From the NCBI GenBank assembly GCA_963719345.1, contig CAVRCA010000001.1, positions 1,519,439-1,583,438 of the forward strand: a stretch of 64,000 bases of DNA. Reading direction: 5' to 3'. Of this stretch, positions 1 through 9,348 are shown piece by piece. A program made the position numbers and the translations under genes. The notes below the pieces were generated by a model, which was not told the DNA's origin, searched no databases, and saw nothing but the letters and a program-made list of their open reading frames with translations. The stretch's first letter is position 1; the number at the start of each line of letters is the position of its first letter. Source of the stretch: CAVRCA01 sp963719345 (GTDB taxonomy: Bacteria > Pseudomonadota > Alphaproteobacteria > Acetobacterales > Acetobacteraceae).

Positions 1-2061
1 CGTTCGCCGGGGGCCTGCGCCGGGCCGGGCCGGGCCGGGCGCCGTCAGCTTGGAGGCGGCGGCCGAGCGTCAGTTGCTCGACCGCTATGCGCCGGCCTAT
101 GTCGTGGTCAACGTCGAAGGCGACCTGATCCACGCATCCGGCCGGACTGGACGCGTATCTCGAGCTGCCGGCCGGGGCTCCGGAGACCAACATATTCAGC
201 ATGGCCCGCAGCGGATTGCGACTGGATCTGCGGGCGGCGCTGCACAAGGCGGCGACCACGGGGCGCATCGCCGTCCAGAACAAGGTGGGCGTCGTCACCA
301 GTGTTGGGCGGCAGGAGATCGACCTCTTCGTCCAGCCGCTGCGCTATCAGGACACGCCGGACGCGCTCTACATGGTCGTGTTCCAGGATCTCGGTGCCTT
401 CAAGACTACGCCGACTCGAGGACATCACGACCGAGGTTGATATCGAGACCGCCAACGTGCGGCAGATGGAGATCGAGCTTCGCAGCACCAAGGAACGGCT
501 GCAGGCGACGACCGAGGAGCTGGAGTCCTCCAACGAGGAGTTGCGGTCGAGCAACGAGGAACTTTCCTCGATAAACGAGGAGTTGCAGTCGACCAACGAG
601 GAGCTGGAGACCTCGAAGGAGGAACTGCAATCGATCAACGAGGAGCTCCACACAGTCAACGCCGAGCTGAACGCCCGCGTCGAGGAGTTGAGCCGCGCCC
701 ACAACGACATGGCCAACCTGCTGGAAAGCACGCAGATCGCGACCATATTCCTCGATCGCGATATGCTGGTCCAGGGCTTCACGCCGGCCGCGAAGGACGT
801 CTTCCGCCTTGTCGAGAGCGACACCGGCCGCCCGCTCTCGCATGTCCGCCCCCGCTTTACGTCCGACAGTCTGCAGGACGATGCCGCGCGCGTGCTTCGT
901 ACGCTTGGCACGGTCGAGCGTAAGGTGCAGAGCAACGAAGACGACACCCAGTATGTGATGCGCATCCTGCCCTATCGCACTGGCGAGAACGTCATCAACG
1001 GTGTCGTGATCACCTTTACCGACATCACCCAGATCGCCAGCGCGCAGGCGCAGATCGCGGCGCTTGCGCACGATCTTCGCTTGCGGATCTCCAGTCTGGA
1101 GACGTTGCTGGATCTGGTTCCGGTCGGCGTCCTGTTCGCCGAGAGCGGCAAGGACGACATCATGATCAACCAGTACGCTGCCCGTCTGCTGGGCGTGCCG
1201 GACCATCGGACTGGGTTACGGCCGGCCTCCATGCCGCTGCGCTTCTTCATCGGTGATTGGGAGATCCCACCCGAGGAACAGCCGCTGCAGCAAGCGATCC
1301 GCAGCGGCAAGATCCCGCCCCGCCTAGAGGGTCAGCTGCTGTCGTTCGGCGGCAAGACCGTGGAAGTGATACTCTCCGCGACACCGCTGCTGCACGATGA
1401 CGGGACGGTACGGGGCGCCATCGCCGCCATTGTCGACATCTCGCAGCGCAAGAGGTCTGAGGCGCAGCAGCACGAGCTGCAGCACCGGGTCAAGAACATC
1501 CTGACCACCATCAGCTCGCTGGCGACGCGCATGGCCCGCGGCAGTCCGCCCGTCGAGGAGTTCCATCAGACATTTCTGGCGCGGCTGTCGGCGATGGGAC
1601 GCACGCACGACCTGTTGTCGGGCGAGATCTGGGAGGGCGCCCGTCTGGGGCCGCTGATCGCCGCCTCGCTCGATGGCTACAACAATGACGGCCGAGGCAG
1701 CGTCGAGATCGATGGGCCCGAGGTGATGCTGCCGCCCAACGTCGCGGTGACGCTCGGGATGGTGTTGCACGAGCTCACGACCAACGCCGTGAAGTATGGC
1801 GCTCTTGGTTCAGCAGGCGGCCGGGTCAAGGTATCCTGGACGGTGACAGCGGAGCCGGGATTGGACGACCAAATCGACCTGGTCTGGCGTGAGCGGGGCG
1901 GGCCGCCGGTCGACGTGAACCCCAAAGCGGGATTTGGAACCGGCTTCGTCCGGCGCAGCGTCGAGTACGAGCTGGAAGGCAGCGTGGCGCTGGACCTCGC
2001 TCCGGAGGGGCTGCAATGCAGGATCGCCTTCCCGTTGCCCCGCATGCGCGGAGAGGCCTGA
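1..2061 (+). CDS. HWE-family sensor histidine kinase with CheR-type linker, coiled coil and PAS domains (5' truncated, two frameshifts)
   Basis: This is the C-terminal part of a cytoplasmic CheB/CheR-PAS-kinase hybrid whose start lies before the window. The linker typical of such hybrids (LLDRYAPAYVVVN) is followed by a repetitive NEEL coiled coil at about nt 480-700. Two PAS-like segments follow (about 715-1040 and 1080-1440), then a kinase core. The H-box HELQHRVKN (about nt 1472-1500), the N-box HELTTNAVKYG and the WRE motif (nt 1884-1892) define the HWE/HisKA_2 class. The frame changes twice, near 147 and near 412. In both places removing one A restores the conserved reading, so I infer sequence errors. 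The next gene starts 1 nt after the stop and encodes the likely phosphoacceptor partner. The stimulus cannot be read from the sequence. Confidence 0.8.
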   Translation, partial: RSPGACAGPGRAGRRQLGGGGRASVARPLCAGLCRGQRRRRPDPRIRPDWTRISSCRPGLRRPTYSAWPAADCDWICGRRCTRRRPRGASPSRTRWASSPVLGGRRSTSSSSRCAIRTRRTRSTWSCSRISVPSRLRRLEDITTEVDIETANVRQMEIELRSTKERLQATTEELESSNEELRSSNEELSSINEELQSTNEELETSKEELQSINEELHTVNAELNARVEELSRAHNDMANLLESTQIATIFLDRDMLVQGFTPAAKDVFRLVESDTGRPLSHVRPRFTSDSLQDDAARVLRTLGTVERKVQSNEDDTQYVMRILPYRTGENVINGVVITFTDITQIASAQAQIAALAHDLRLRISSLETLLDLVPVGVLFAESGKDDIMINQYAARLLGVPDHRTGLRPASMPLRFFIGDWEIPPEEQPLQQAIRSGKIPPRLEGQLLSFGGKTVEVILSATPLLHDDGTVRGAIAAIVDISQRKRSEAQQHELQHRVKNILTTISSLATRMARGSPPVEEFHQTFLARLSAMGRTHDLLSGEIWEGARLGPLIAASLDGYNNDGRGSVEIDGPEVMLPPNVAVTLGMVLHELTTNAVKYGALGSAGGRVKVSWTVTAEPGLDDQIDLVWRERGGPPVDVNPKAGFGTGFVRRSVEYELEGSVALDLAPEGLQCRIAFPLPRMRGEA

Positions 2062-2062
2062 G

Positions 2063-2453
2063 ATGAGCGGTGCCAGCCAGCCGCCCGGTAACCCGCAAGG
2101 CCTTCGGGTCCTGGTAGTGGAGGACACGATGCTGGTCGCCGATGTCATCGTGGAGCAGCTCCAGGACTGCGGTTGCGAGGTCGTCGGACCGGCGGCGCGG
2201 GTCAATCGCGCGCTCGAGCTGGCACGGCGGGAAAAGCTGGATGGGGCGCTGCTGGACGTGAACCTGGCGGGCGAGTACCTGCTTCCCGATCGCTCAGGTA
2301 TTGGCGTCGCGCGGTATTCCGTTTGCATTCCTCACCGGCTACGGGGACAGCGCCATACCGTCCGAGTACCGCGACGTTCAGCGGCTTCAGAAGCCGTTCG
2401 AACTGAAAGACCTAATACGCATCGTCGGAACGACGTTCGTCGGCGATCGCTAG
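2063..2453 (+). CDS. Single-domain response regulator (frameshifted)
   Basis: A CheY-like receiver of about 129 residues. The N-terminal acidic pocket (VLVVEDT) and the phospho-acceptor Asp in LLDVNL are in the first frame. The second half (IPFAFLTGYGD, then LQKPFELKDL with the conserved Lys) continues in the next frame after about position 2282. Dropping one C there gives a full receiver ending at TAG 2451-2453. The gene starts with ATG 1 nt after the kinase stop, so the two form an operon and the HWE kinase is the obvious phosphodonor. No output domain is present, so it probably acts through protein contacts, for example in a general-stress or phosphorelay pathway (inference). Confidence 0.78.
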
Positions 2454-2480
2454 GCGGAACCGAACCAGCAAGGGAAGATC

Positions 2481-2744
2481 ATGGGCATCATCTACGCGAT
2501 CATCATCGGGGCGATCGCAGGTTTCCTCGCCCGGCTGATCTCGCCGCATCCGAACAATCCCCAGGGATTCATCCTGACCACCGCTCTCGGAATCGTCGGC
2601 GGCGTCGTTGCGACCTGGATCGGCCAGGCGCTGCACTGGTATCGTCCGGGACAGGGGGCCGGCCTGATCGCCTCGATCGTCGGCGCGGTGATCGTCCTGT
2701 TCATCTGGCATTCGCTGTCGCGCAACCGGGTAGGCGGCTACTAG
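2481..2744 (+). CDS. GlsB/YeaQ/YmgE family stress-response membrane protein
   Basis: An 87-residue hydrophobic protein of the transglycosylase-associated (GlsB/YeaQ/YmgE) family. It has three predicted membrane segments (about residues 3-20, 30-50 and 58-78), the Gly-rich GIVGG turn and the family-typical start MGIIYAIIIGAIAGFLA. The ribosome-binding site AAGGGAAG lies 6-7 nt upstream of the ATG. Family members are induced by general stress in many bacteria, but their biochemical role is unknown. The position 28 nt behind a kinase/response-regulator pair makes co-expression in a stress regulon plausible. Its TAG stop is interleaved with the stop of the convergent FAH gene inside one CTAG. Confidence 0.88.
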   Translation: MGIIYAIIIGAIAGFLARLISPHPNNPQGFILTTALGIVGGVVATWIGQALHWYRPGQGAGLIASIVGAVIVLFIWHSLSRNRVGGY

Positions 2745-3520
2745 CCGGGCTGCAACTCGACGGTCGCGCTGCCCAGTCCCTCGAACGTCGCGACCACCCG
2801 CTGCCCCGGCGGGACGAACAGCAGCCCGGTGCAGCTCCCCGTCGTGACGATCTCGCCCGCGCGCAGGTGCGTCCCGGACGCGATCAGCCGGTTGGCCAGC
2901 CAGGCCAATGGCAGCAGCGGATCGCCCGACGGGTTGCCGCCTACCTGATCCACTTCGACCTTATCCCCGACGGTGAGCCGGACGTGCAGACGTGAGAGGT
3001 CGAGCGAGCGCCAGTCAGGCGCGTCCTCGCCTTGGACGAACCCGGCATTGCCGATGCTGTCGGCCATGCCGGCGAAATGGGACACCGCACGGGGGTCATT
3101 GAAGCGGCTGCGGACCAGCTCGATGGCCGGCATCACCGCGGCGATCGCGGCGAGCACGTCCTCACGGGTGTACGGCTGCCCGTCCGGGCGCCCGGGCAGG
3201 TCGGCGCCCAGCCGCACGGCGATCTCGCCCTCGATCCCCATCTCCTGACCGGCCGGCATCTTCAATCGGGCGGGACTGCGCAAAAATCCCGCCGCCATCA
3301 TGCACGCCCCGGATTGCGGCCGGCCCGGCGGTGCCGCGCATTTCCAGCCGGCGATGCGATCGCCCATCAGCCGCACCACCTCGCGCTGCACCGCCCATGC
3401 CTCGTCCTCGTCGGCCGGCGCGACCGCGTCCGGGAAGTCCGGCAGGCGTTCGCCGGAGCGATGCACGGCAACCAGCATCTCCGCCGCACGGGTGATTTTT
3501 TCGGGGGTGGCAGCCGACAT
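2741..3520 (-). CDS. Fumarylacetoacetate hydrolase / 2-keto-4-pentenoate hydratase family protein
   Basis: A 259-residue enzyme of the FAH superfamily, closest in layout to 2-oxopent-4-enoate hydratases (MhpD type). The metal-binding acidic motif is GIEGEIAVRLG at about residues 108-118. Downstream come conserved blocks PAIELVRSRF and the C-terminal GEIVTTGSCTG, typical of hydratases that bind a beta-dicarbonyl or dienol substrate on a divalent metal. I start at ATG 3520 (MSAATPEKI) because the preceding in-frame codons are not conserved-looking. Members act in meta-cleavage or keto-acid degradation; the substrate here is unknown. It is convergent with the GlsB gene. Confidence 0.82.
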   Translation of the reverse strand: MSAATPEKITRAAEMLVAVHRSGERLPDFPDAVAPADEDEAWAVQREVVRLMGDRIAGWKCAAPPGRPQSGACMMAAGFLRSPARLKMPAGQEMGIEGEIAVRLGADLPGRPDGQPYTREDVLAAIAAVMPAIELVRSRFNDPRAVSHFAGMADSIGNAGFVQGEDAPDWRSLDLSRLHVRLTVGDKVEVDQVGGNPSGDPLLPLAWLANRLIASGTHLRAGEIVTTGSCTGLLFVPPGQRVVATFEGLGSATVELQPG

Positions 3521-3645
3521 GGGATCGTCCTCCGAACGGATTTGCCGCAGCATACGAAGCGGGCGGCCGGGCGTCCAACCGCCGAGGCGGTCGGCGCCGG
3601 GCGGATTGAGCTTGTCCAATCGGCACAATCGGGCAAGCTGCGCCG

Positions 3646-4485
3646 ATGGACCAAACCAGCACCGATGCCGCGCACCTGCTCGAGGCGCGGTACGGCACGC
3701 CGCCGGCGAGCACAGGCGAGATGCCGCGCGAACTGACCGCCCTGCTCGATCGGCGGGTGGCGCGCCGGTATCGGGCCGAACCGGTGTCCGACAGCCTGCT
3801 CGACGCGCTGCTCGCCGTCGCGCAGTCGGCGCCCAGCAAATCCGACCTGCAGCAATACTCGGTCGTCGTCATGCGCGACCCGGCGCGGATCAAGCGCATC
3901 GCCGACTGGATCGGTACCATGCCGTGGATTGCGTCGGCTCCGGTGTTTCTCGTCTGGTGCGCCGACATGCGGCGCGGGCAACGCCTGTGCGCGATGCACG
4001 GCATGCCGCACGCCAACAACAACCTCGACACCTTCCTCAACACCGCCGTCGATTGCGCGCTGGCGATGGCCCAGTTCATGGCCGCGGCCGAACTCGCCGG
4101 GCTCGGCACCTGCCCGATCAGCTACGTGCGCAGTCACATCGAGCGCGTGACGCCGCTGCTCGGATTGCCCGCGGGTGTCTTTCCGGTCGCCGGGCTGACC
4201 CTGGGCTGGCCGGACGGACGGCGGCCGACCTCGATGCGGCTGCCCGCCTCGGTCGTCGTGCATCGCGAGCGCTATGACGACGGCGCGATGGAGCAGGAGG
4301 TGCGCGACTACGACGAGCGCCGACGCGCCCGCGAGCCGATCGCGCCGAACAGCCTCAAGAACAACGACGTCCACCCGCCGCGCGAGGGGGTGGGCTGGAG
4401 CGAGAATGTCGCCCGCCAGCTTTCGGTGCCGGAGCGGTTCGGTTTCGCCGCCTACCTCAAGACGAGGGGGTTCGACCTTGCCTGA
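3646..4485 (+). CDS. Nitroreductase family FMN oxidoreductase
   Basis: A 279-residue nitroreductase-fold protein. The N-terminal LLDRRVARRYRAEPV followed by AQSAPSKSDLQQYSVVV is the FMN-binding Arg/Ser block (about residues 25-65). The dimer core VDCALAMAQFMAAAELAGLGTCPIS lies near residue 125-150 and the loop VAGLTLGWP near 178. Such enzymes use NAD(P)H to reduce nitro-aromatics, quinones or enones; the physiological substrate cannot be told. The C-terminal 60 residues are charged and extend beyond the minimal fold, as in the NfsA-like longer members. The next gene (NUDIX) begins inside its stop region, so the two are likely co-translated. Confidence 0.85.
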   Translation: MDQTSTDAAHLLEARYGTPPASTGEMPRELTALLDRRVARRYRAEPVSDSLLDALLAVAQSAPSKSDLQQYSVVVMRDPARIKRIADWIGTMPWIASAPVFLVWCADMRRGQRLCAMHGMPHANNNLDTFLNTAVDCALAMAQFMAAAELAGLGTCPISYVRSHIERVTPLLGLPAGVFPVAGLTLGWPDGRRPTSMRLPASVVVHRERYDDGAMEQEVRDYDERRRAREPIAPNSLKNNDVHPPREGVGWSENVARQLSVPERFGFAAYLKTRGFDLA

Positions 4486-5119
4486 CGTGACCCCGCTCGA
4501 TCTGCTGGCGCCGAAAGCCCGGCATCGCCCGGTGCGGCCGCGTCACGCGGCCAGCCTGATCGTGCTGCGCCACGCGGCGGACGGCCTTGAGATCCTGATG
4601 GGCACGCGCGGCCGCAAGGCGCGCTTCATGCCGAACCGGCTGGTGTTTCCCGGCGGCGCGGTCGATCGGGCCGACTACCGCGCCCGGTCGGCTACCCCGC
4701 TGTCGCCCGGCACCCGCGACCACCTGGAACGCGGCGCTCCCCCACGCCTCGCGCACGCCCTGGGGATTGCGGCGGCGCGCGAGCTCCAGGAAGAAACCGG
4801 GCTCACGCTCGGCCACCCGCCCCACCTCGACGGCCTCTTTTATCTGTGCCGCGCCATCACGCCGCCCGACTCGCCGATCCGGTTCAGCGCCCGCTTCTTC
4901 GTCGTGGATGCCGACCGGCTATCGGGGACACTCGGCGGCTCCGGCGAGCTCGACAACCTGCGCTTCTACGGGTTGGAGGAGGCCCTTTCGATGAACCTCG
5001 TCAGCATCACCCGAGAAGTGCTGGACGAGTTGCAGGCCTGGCTCGCGCTGGGCGAGCCGGAGCGGGCGAACCGCCCCCACGTGCGCATCCGCCGCACCCA
5101 CCGCTGGCACCTGGAATAG
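4478..5119 (+). CDS. NUDIX hydrolase (Nudt7/19-like CoA-diphosphatase type)
   Basis: A protein of about 213 residues with a NUDIX box whose second half AARELQEETGL (about residue 92-102) keeps the REXXEE catalytic core. The N-terminal GXXXXXE half is less canonical. The preceding FPGGAVD is the usual strand before the box. Members of this subfamily hydrolyse diphosphate-linked moieties, often acyl-CoA or NADH, releasing phosphopantetheine or NMN; the assignment to CoA is tentative. I chose TTG 4478 because GAGGGGG lies 7 nt upstream. It overlaps the nitroreductase by 8 nt. GTG 4487 is the alternative start. Confidence 0.82.
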   Translation: MPDVTPLDLLAPKARHRPVRPRHAASLIVLRHAADGLEILMGTRGRKARFMPNRLVFPGGAVDRADYRARSATPLSPGTRDHLERGAPPRLAHALGIAAARELQEETGLTLGHPPHLDGLFYLCRAITPPDSPIRFSARFFVVDADRLSGTLGGSGELDNLRFYGLEEALSMNLVSITREVLDELQAWLALGEPERANRPHVRIRRTHRWHLE

Positions 5120-5136
5120 CGTCTCACGCGGCCGCC

Positions 5137-5973
5137 TCACTGGGCGCGCCAACGCTCTCCCTCGCGCGCGACCCGCCCCTCGGCCTGCAGCTTCTGGAGA
5201 TGGGCGAGCACGTTGCGTTCGGCCGCCCGGTGCAGGCGCGGGTCAACATCGGAATAGATCGCCTGGACCAGTTCGGATGTGGTGGAGCGCTTGCCGCCGG
5301 CCAGCGCGTCGGCGATGGCCCGCTCGCGTTGCTGCCGATGGTGCAGCAGTTCCAGCACGAGCGTGCGCGGCTCGGCGAGCTTCGGCCCGTGGCCGGGCAG
5401 ATAGAGGTCGTCCTGCCGTTCGAGCAGCTTGTCGAGGCTCTTGAAATAGGCCCGCATGTCGCCGCTCGGCGGGCTCACGATCGTGCTGGACCACGACATG
5501 ACGTGGTCGGCGCTGAACAGGATTTTTTCGCCGCCGCGGCCGTTCAGGACGAAGCAGAGATGGTCGGGCGCGTGGCCCGGCGTGTGCAGCGCGGTCATGC
5601 CGGCGATCCCGCCGCCATCGTCGATCTTGATCTCGGGCTCGAACTCCGGGACGGCCTGCTCGCGAAAGCCGGCCGTGGGCGCTCCGCTCGCCGCCTTCAG
5701 CGCGGGGAGTGCGCCGATGTGATCGTGGTGGTGGTGGCTGACCAGGATCAGCCCGATCTTGCCGCCGGTCTCCCGCAGGATCGTTTCGATGTGCTCCGGA
5801 TGATCCGCCGGCCCGGGGTCGAGCACCACGACGCCCTCCGGCGTGTCGATCAGGTAGGTGTTGGTGCCGCGATAGGTCATCGGCCCGGGATTGGCGGCGA
5901 CGATGCGGCGCACGCCCGCCACCACGGGCAGCGCGACGCCGCGTTCCGGCTCGGGCTCGGTGAGAAAGGGCAT
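5137..5973 (-). CDS. MBL-fold metallo-hydrolase (LACTB2-like)
   Basis: A 278-residue metallo-beta-lactamase-fold hydrolase. The zinc motif SHHHHDHIGAL (HxHxDH) lies near residue 81-91, with further ligands in HTPGHAPDH, SADHVM and the C-terminal LPGHGP. The C-terminal HRQQRERAI and winged-helix-like tail (about residues 200-278) match the LACTB2 subgroup, whose members are RNA endonucleases or thioester/lactone hydrolases. Start ATG 5973 gives the family-like MPFLTEPEPE. No clear operon partner: it is convergent with the NUDIX gene, and the MaoC-like gene 75 nt upstream on the same strand may be co-transcribed. Confidence 0.86.
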   Translation of the reverse strand: MPFLTEPEPERGVALPVVAGVRRIVAANPGPMTYRGTNTYLIDTPEGVVVLDPGPADHPEHIETILRETGGKIGLILVSHHHHDHIGALPALKAASGAPTAGFREQAVPEFEPEIKIDDGGGIAGMTALHTPGHAPDHLCFVLNGRGGEKILFSADHVMSWSSTIVSPPSGDMRAYFKSLDKLLERQDDLYLPGHGPKLAEPRTLVLELLHHRQQRERAIADALAGGKRSTTSELVQAIYSDVDPRLHRAAERNVLAHLQKLQAEGRVAREGERWRAQ

Positions 5974-6048
5974 GGCTGAGTAGCATCCCGTCTTGCTGGC
6001 CGCCCACAATACAATCGGCCGGGGGATCCGCCAGGGCCGGACGACGTC

Positions 6049-6885
6049 TCAGGCCAGCACGGCCTCCGCCGCCATGCACACGGCACCCTCGGCGTCGCGG
6101 GTCTCGAGGCGGATCTGTCCATCCGCCTCCCAACCCAGCAGTTCGAGTGCATTCTGGTGGAAGGCGGGTCGTCGGCCGCGGAAGGCGAACCGGGAAATCC
6201 GTGCCCCGGGACGTTGGCGACGTACCAGATCGGCGAGCCAGGTCGCCTGCAACGGGCCATGCACGATGAGGCCGGGATAGCCCTCCTCGCGCGTGACGTA
6301 GTCGAGATCGTAATGGATCCGGTGGCCGTTGGCGGTCAGCGCCGAGTAGCGGAACAGGAGCACGGGCCCGGGCTCCACCGTGCGGCGGAACGCCCCGGCA
6401 GGCGGCGGCGCTGCCCGCTCGCCTGCCCGGACCGCGGCCCCCTCAGCCCCGCGGTAGACGATGTCGTGCTCCTCCTCGATAGCCGGACCCGCCGGTCCGG
6501 TGATGGTGTGGCCGACGGTCACGAACACCAGCCGGCCCGAGCCGCCCGATTTCTCCTCTATCTTGCGGATCGTGCTGGTCCGTTGCACCGGCTCACCGGC
6601 GTGCAGCGGGGCGAGGAAGCGAAGCCGGCCGCCGGCCCACATCCGGCGCGGCAGCTCGTGGACGGGCGGCAGGAAGCCGCCCCGCTTCGGGTGCCCATCG
6701 GGGCCGAGACCGGCGCCCGGCACCCACTCCTGGAACAGCATCCAGTGCCAGAGCGGCGGCAAACGGCCACCCGGGGCGACCTCCTCCTCCGCAATGTCCA
6801 GGGTCGCGGCCAAGCCGCGGATCAGGACCGGCCAGACGGTGTCGGTGCGCGTCTCGGTCCTGCCGACATACTCGTCATAGGCCAT
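6049..6885 (-). CDS. MaoC-like / FAS1-type hydratase (mesaconyl-C4-CoA hydratase-like)
   Basis: A 278-residue double hot-dog protein. The N-terminal FAS1-like dehydratase half contains WHWMLFQEW and GFLPPVHELPRRMWAGG. The C-terminal half carries RYSALTANGHRIHYD and GLIVHGPLQATWL, the hydratase signature around the catalytic Asp/His. This arrangement is typical of mesaconyl-C(4)-CoA or itaconyl-CoA hydratases and of the mitochondrial HTD2 relatives. It adds water to a branched unsaturated acyl-CoA in the cytoplasm. It ends a minus-strand run with the membrane glycosyltransferase just upstream (4 nt gap), which has no obvious functional link. Confidence 0.82.
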   Translation of the reverse strand: MAYDEYVGRTETRTDTVWPVLIRGLAATLDIAEEEVAPGGRLPPLWHWMLFQEWVPGAGLGPDGHPKRGGFLPPVHELPRRMWAGGRLRFLAPLHAGEPVQRTSTIRKIEEKSGGSGRLVFVTVGHTITGPAGPAIEEEHDIVYRGAEGAAVRAGERAAPPPAGAFRRTVEPGPVLLFRYSALTANGHRIHYDLDYVTREEGYPGLIVHGPLQATWLADLVRRQRPGARISRFAFRGRRPAFHQNALELLGWEADGQIRLETRDAEGAVCMAAEAVLA

Positions 6886-6889
6886 GCGG

Positions 6890-8546
6890 TCAGTCCTTCC
6901 GGGCGTAGAGACGGAAATGGTCCCACTCAGCAGCCAACTGATAGTGCGACCACATCTCGGCGAACAGCGGGTGACGCTTGAAATAGGCGATGTAGTCGAA
7001 CTCGCCGCCGCACCACGGGATGCCCGGCGACGTATCGACGAGGACAGCGCTGGGCGGTGCGCGGGCGAAATCCTCGGCCACCGTGCGAAAGACGAAGAAC
7101 TCGGGCCGGTCCATCTCCCACACTTCGCGATAGCGACGACCGTTCGGCAGGCAGCGCTGGTAGGCGCCCTGCAGCAGCCAGGTGTTCATGGTGCGCAGCG
7201 TGTTGCGGGCGCCCGCATAGTCGAGGCCGGGATAGATCGGATAGATGCCGGGCGACAGGACCAGGACCCGCTCGCCCGCGGCCTCCTGCGCCACGAAGCT
7301 GGCCAGTTTGTCGACCGGGCTGCCCGAGTACTGCATCTCCCGCCAAGGCGCCTCGCCGTTGGACAGCGCATAGAAGGTGAACAGTGCCGCCAGCAGTGCG
7401 GCGACGGGGTGAGAAGCGAACCCACTCGCCGACCGATCGGGGCGCCCCAGCCCAGGCCGGGCCGCCGCCACCAAGCGGTCGAGCCAGTCGGCTGCCATGA
7501 CGCCGGCCAGCCCGCAGGCGAACAGCTCGATGGGCACGATGTGGTACGGACCAGCCCTTGTGCTGCGCCATCGCCGAGGCGAGCGCTCCGAGACCGGCCA
7601 AGGCCAGCACGCGCGGCAGCCGACCGGCCGGCCGCAGGAACGACAGCCACACCAGGGGCACCAGCAGGCACAGCGACGTCGCCAGACGCGGCACCAGCAG
7701 CACCTGAGCGGCGGTCAGGTCGCCGATCGCCAGGTAGTACTCCCAGACCAGCGGCACCACCGTGCCGAGATAATCGGGAAACAGCACGGGGAGCGAAATG
7801 AGGTAAAGCGCCCAGACGGCGCCCATAACCCACGGCACGGGATCGGCGGCCCAAGCCCGCAGGCCGGCGGCCCAGGCGGGAAGCATGGGGCCGCGCGGCG
7901 TGCGGCCGACCAGCACGGCAGCCTCCACCAACGCGGGGATCGCCAGGAAATGCGGCTTGAGGGCAAACGCGAGGCCCGCAATCAGCGCCGTCGCCACCCT
8001 TCCGCGCGGTTTCTCGCCCGTCATCCGGCGGGCGGCGACGAGCGCATAGGGCAGCGCCCCAACCGCCATCAGGTGCTCGCGCTGACCGAAATCATAGCCG
8101 GCGTCCAGCAGGAACAGCAGCGGCAGAACGTCGAGATAGGCGCGCCGGATCGGTGCCTCGCGCGTCCGGTCCCGCGCGCGCAGCGAGAGCCACCAGCACC
8201 CCAGGCCGTAGACCAGGAAGCAGAGTTGCAGGGCGCGCGGCGCATCCAGCGGCGTGACCGAGGCGATCCAGGCCGGGAACAGGTTGAGCACGAAGATCAG
8301 CGGCGGATTGACGTCGATCAGGTCGGAGTAGAGGCGCTCGCCCCCGAGCCACCGCTGCGCAAATTCGAGGACGGCGGCGACGTCGTGGTTCAGCGGCGGG
8401 CTCAGCACGACGGGCAGGAAGACGAGGGCCGGCAGCAGGGCCCAGGGCAGCCGAATGGCGGACCAGGCGATCGGCCATGCGCCGGCCAAGGGCCGCAGCC
8501 GCTGCGGCGGCGTCGGCGGCTGCCGCGGAAAATTGCTCATCGTCAT
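6890..8546 (-). CDS. Integral-membrane glycosyltransferase-like protein (GT-C/ArnT-like, one frameshift)
   Basis: A polytopic protein of about 550 residues with 8-11 hydrophobic segments in the first two-thirds and a soluble C-terminal domain. The first external loop holds NHDVAAVLEFAQRWLGGERLYSDLIDVNPPLI; its Asp residues resemble the catalytic loop of GT-C enzymes that use lipid-linked sugars. The frame changes near 7549, where removing one base restores WSYHIVPIELF. Start ATG 8546 or 8540. It is divergent from the methyltransferase/GT2/SMR genes, which would make and flip a lipid-linked sugar, so it may be the final transferase (inference). No acceptor is known. Confidence 0.7.
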
Positions 8547-8634
8547 TTCGGTGTCGTGAATGCCCACCAATGATGGTCGGCGCAAGGCAAGGCAGGCTTG
8601 CACTTTCGACTTAAATTCCTGTCAAAGACACGGA

Positions 8635-9348
8635 ATGGAGACGGGCGAATATCAGCTCATGGACGCGCACGAGGCCGATCTGTGGTGGTACCGCGCCCTC
8701 CACGCCCGGCTCGTGGACGCGTTGCGGAGCGTGAACGGCATCGTGCTCGATGCCGGCTGCGGCACCGGCGGCCTGCTCCGGCGGCTCGCGGCCCTGCGCC
8801 CCGACCTGCGACTGATCGGATTGGAACGGGATTGCGGTGCGGCCCGCAGGGCGGCAGAGAAATCCGGTGTCCCCGTCGCTACCGGAAGCATCAACATCCT
8901 GCCCTTCGCCGATGCCAGCTTCGCCGCGGCGCTCGCCGCCGACGTCCTGTGTCACCGCGCGGTCGAACCCGATCTCGCGCTGGCCGAACTGCGGCGGGTG
9001 CTTCGCCCCGGCGGGCTTTTGGTCGTGAACATGCCGGCCTACGCATGGCTGATGTCGGAGCACGACCGGCGCGTGCACAACGCGCGGCGTCAGTCCGCCC
9101 GCGAGGTGGGCGTCATGCTCGGCCAAGCGGGCTTTGCCGTAATCCGCCTTCGTTACTGGAACAGCCTGCTGTTCCCCCTGATGATCGCGCAGCGCAAGCT
9201 CCGCCGTCGCCATCAATCCGCCTCGGATGTGACCCGCTTTCCGCCATGGCTGGATGCGAGCTTGCACGCGGTCGCCCTGCTCGAGCGTCGGCTGCCGGTG
9301 CCGCTGCCGGTGGGCGGCTCGGTGCTCGCCACGGCGCGGCGCACATGA
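8635..9348 (+). CDS. Class I SAM-dependent methyltransferase
   Basis: A 237-residue methyltransferase with SAM motif I VLDAGCGTGG at about residue 37-46. Further conserved strands are LIGLERD, the acidic INILPFADASFAAALAADV and the post-II block LRRVLRPGGLLVVNMPAYAWL. Start ATG 8635 gives METGEYQLM. The N-terminal EADLWWYRALHARL is common among methyltransferases next to surface-glycan genes. Its stop overlaps the ATG of the following GT2 gene (ATGA), so it is the first gene of a three-gene operon. The acceptor is unknown; a sugar or lipid is plausible from context. Confidence 0.85.
   Translation: METGEYQLMDAHEADLWWYRALHARLVDALRSVNGIVLDAGCGTGGLLRRLAALRPDLRLIGLERDCGAARRAAEKSGVPVATGSINILPFADASFAAALAADVLCHRAVEPDLALAELRRVLRPGGLLVVNMPAYAWLMSEHDRRVHNARRQSAREVGVMLGQAGFAVIRLRYWNSLLFPLMIAQRKLRRRHQSASDVTRFPPWLDASLHAVALLERRLPVPLPVGGSVLATARRT

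Noticed and set aside
14..40. Tandem GGGCC repeats at the left edge
   Set aside because: They lie in the frame of the kinase linker and may be low-complexity coding or an assembly-edge artefact. Too short to call a repeat element.
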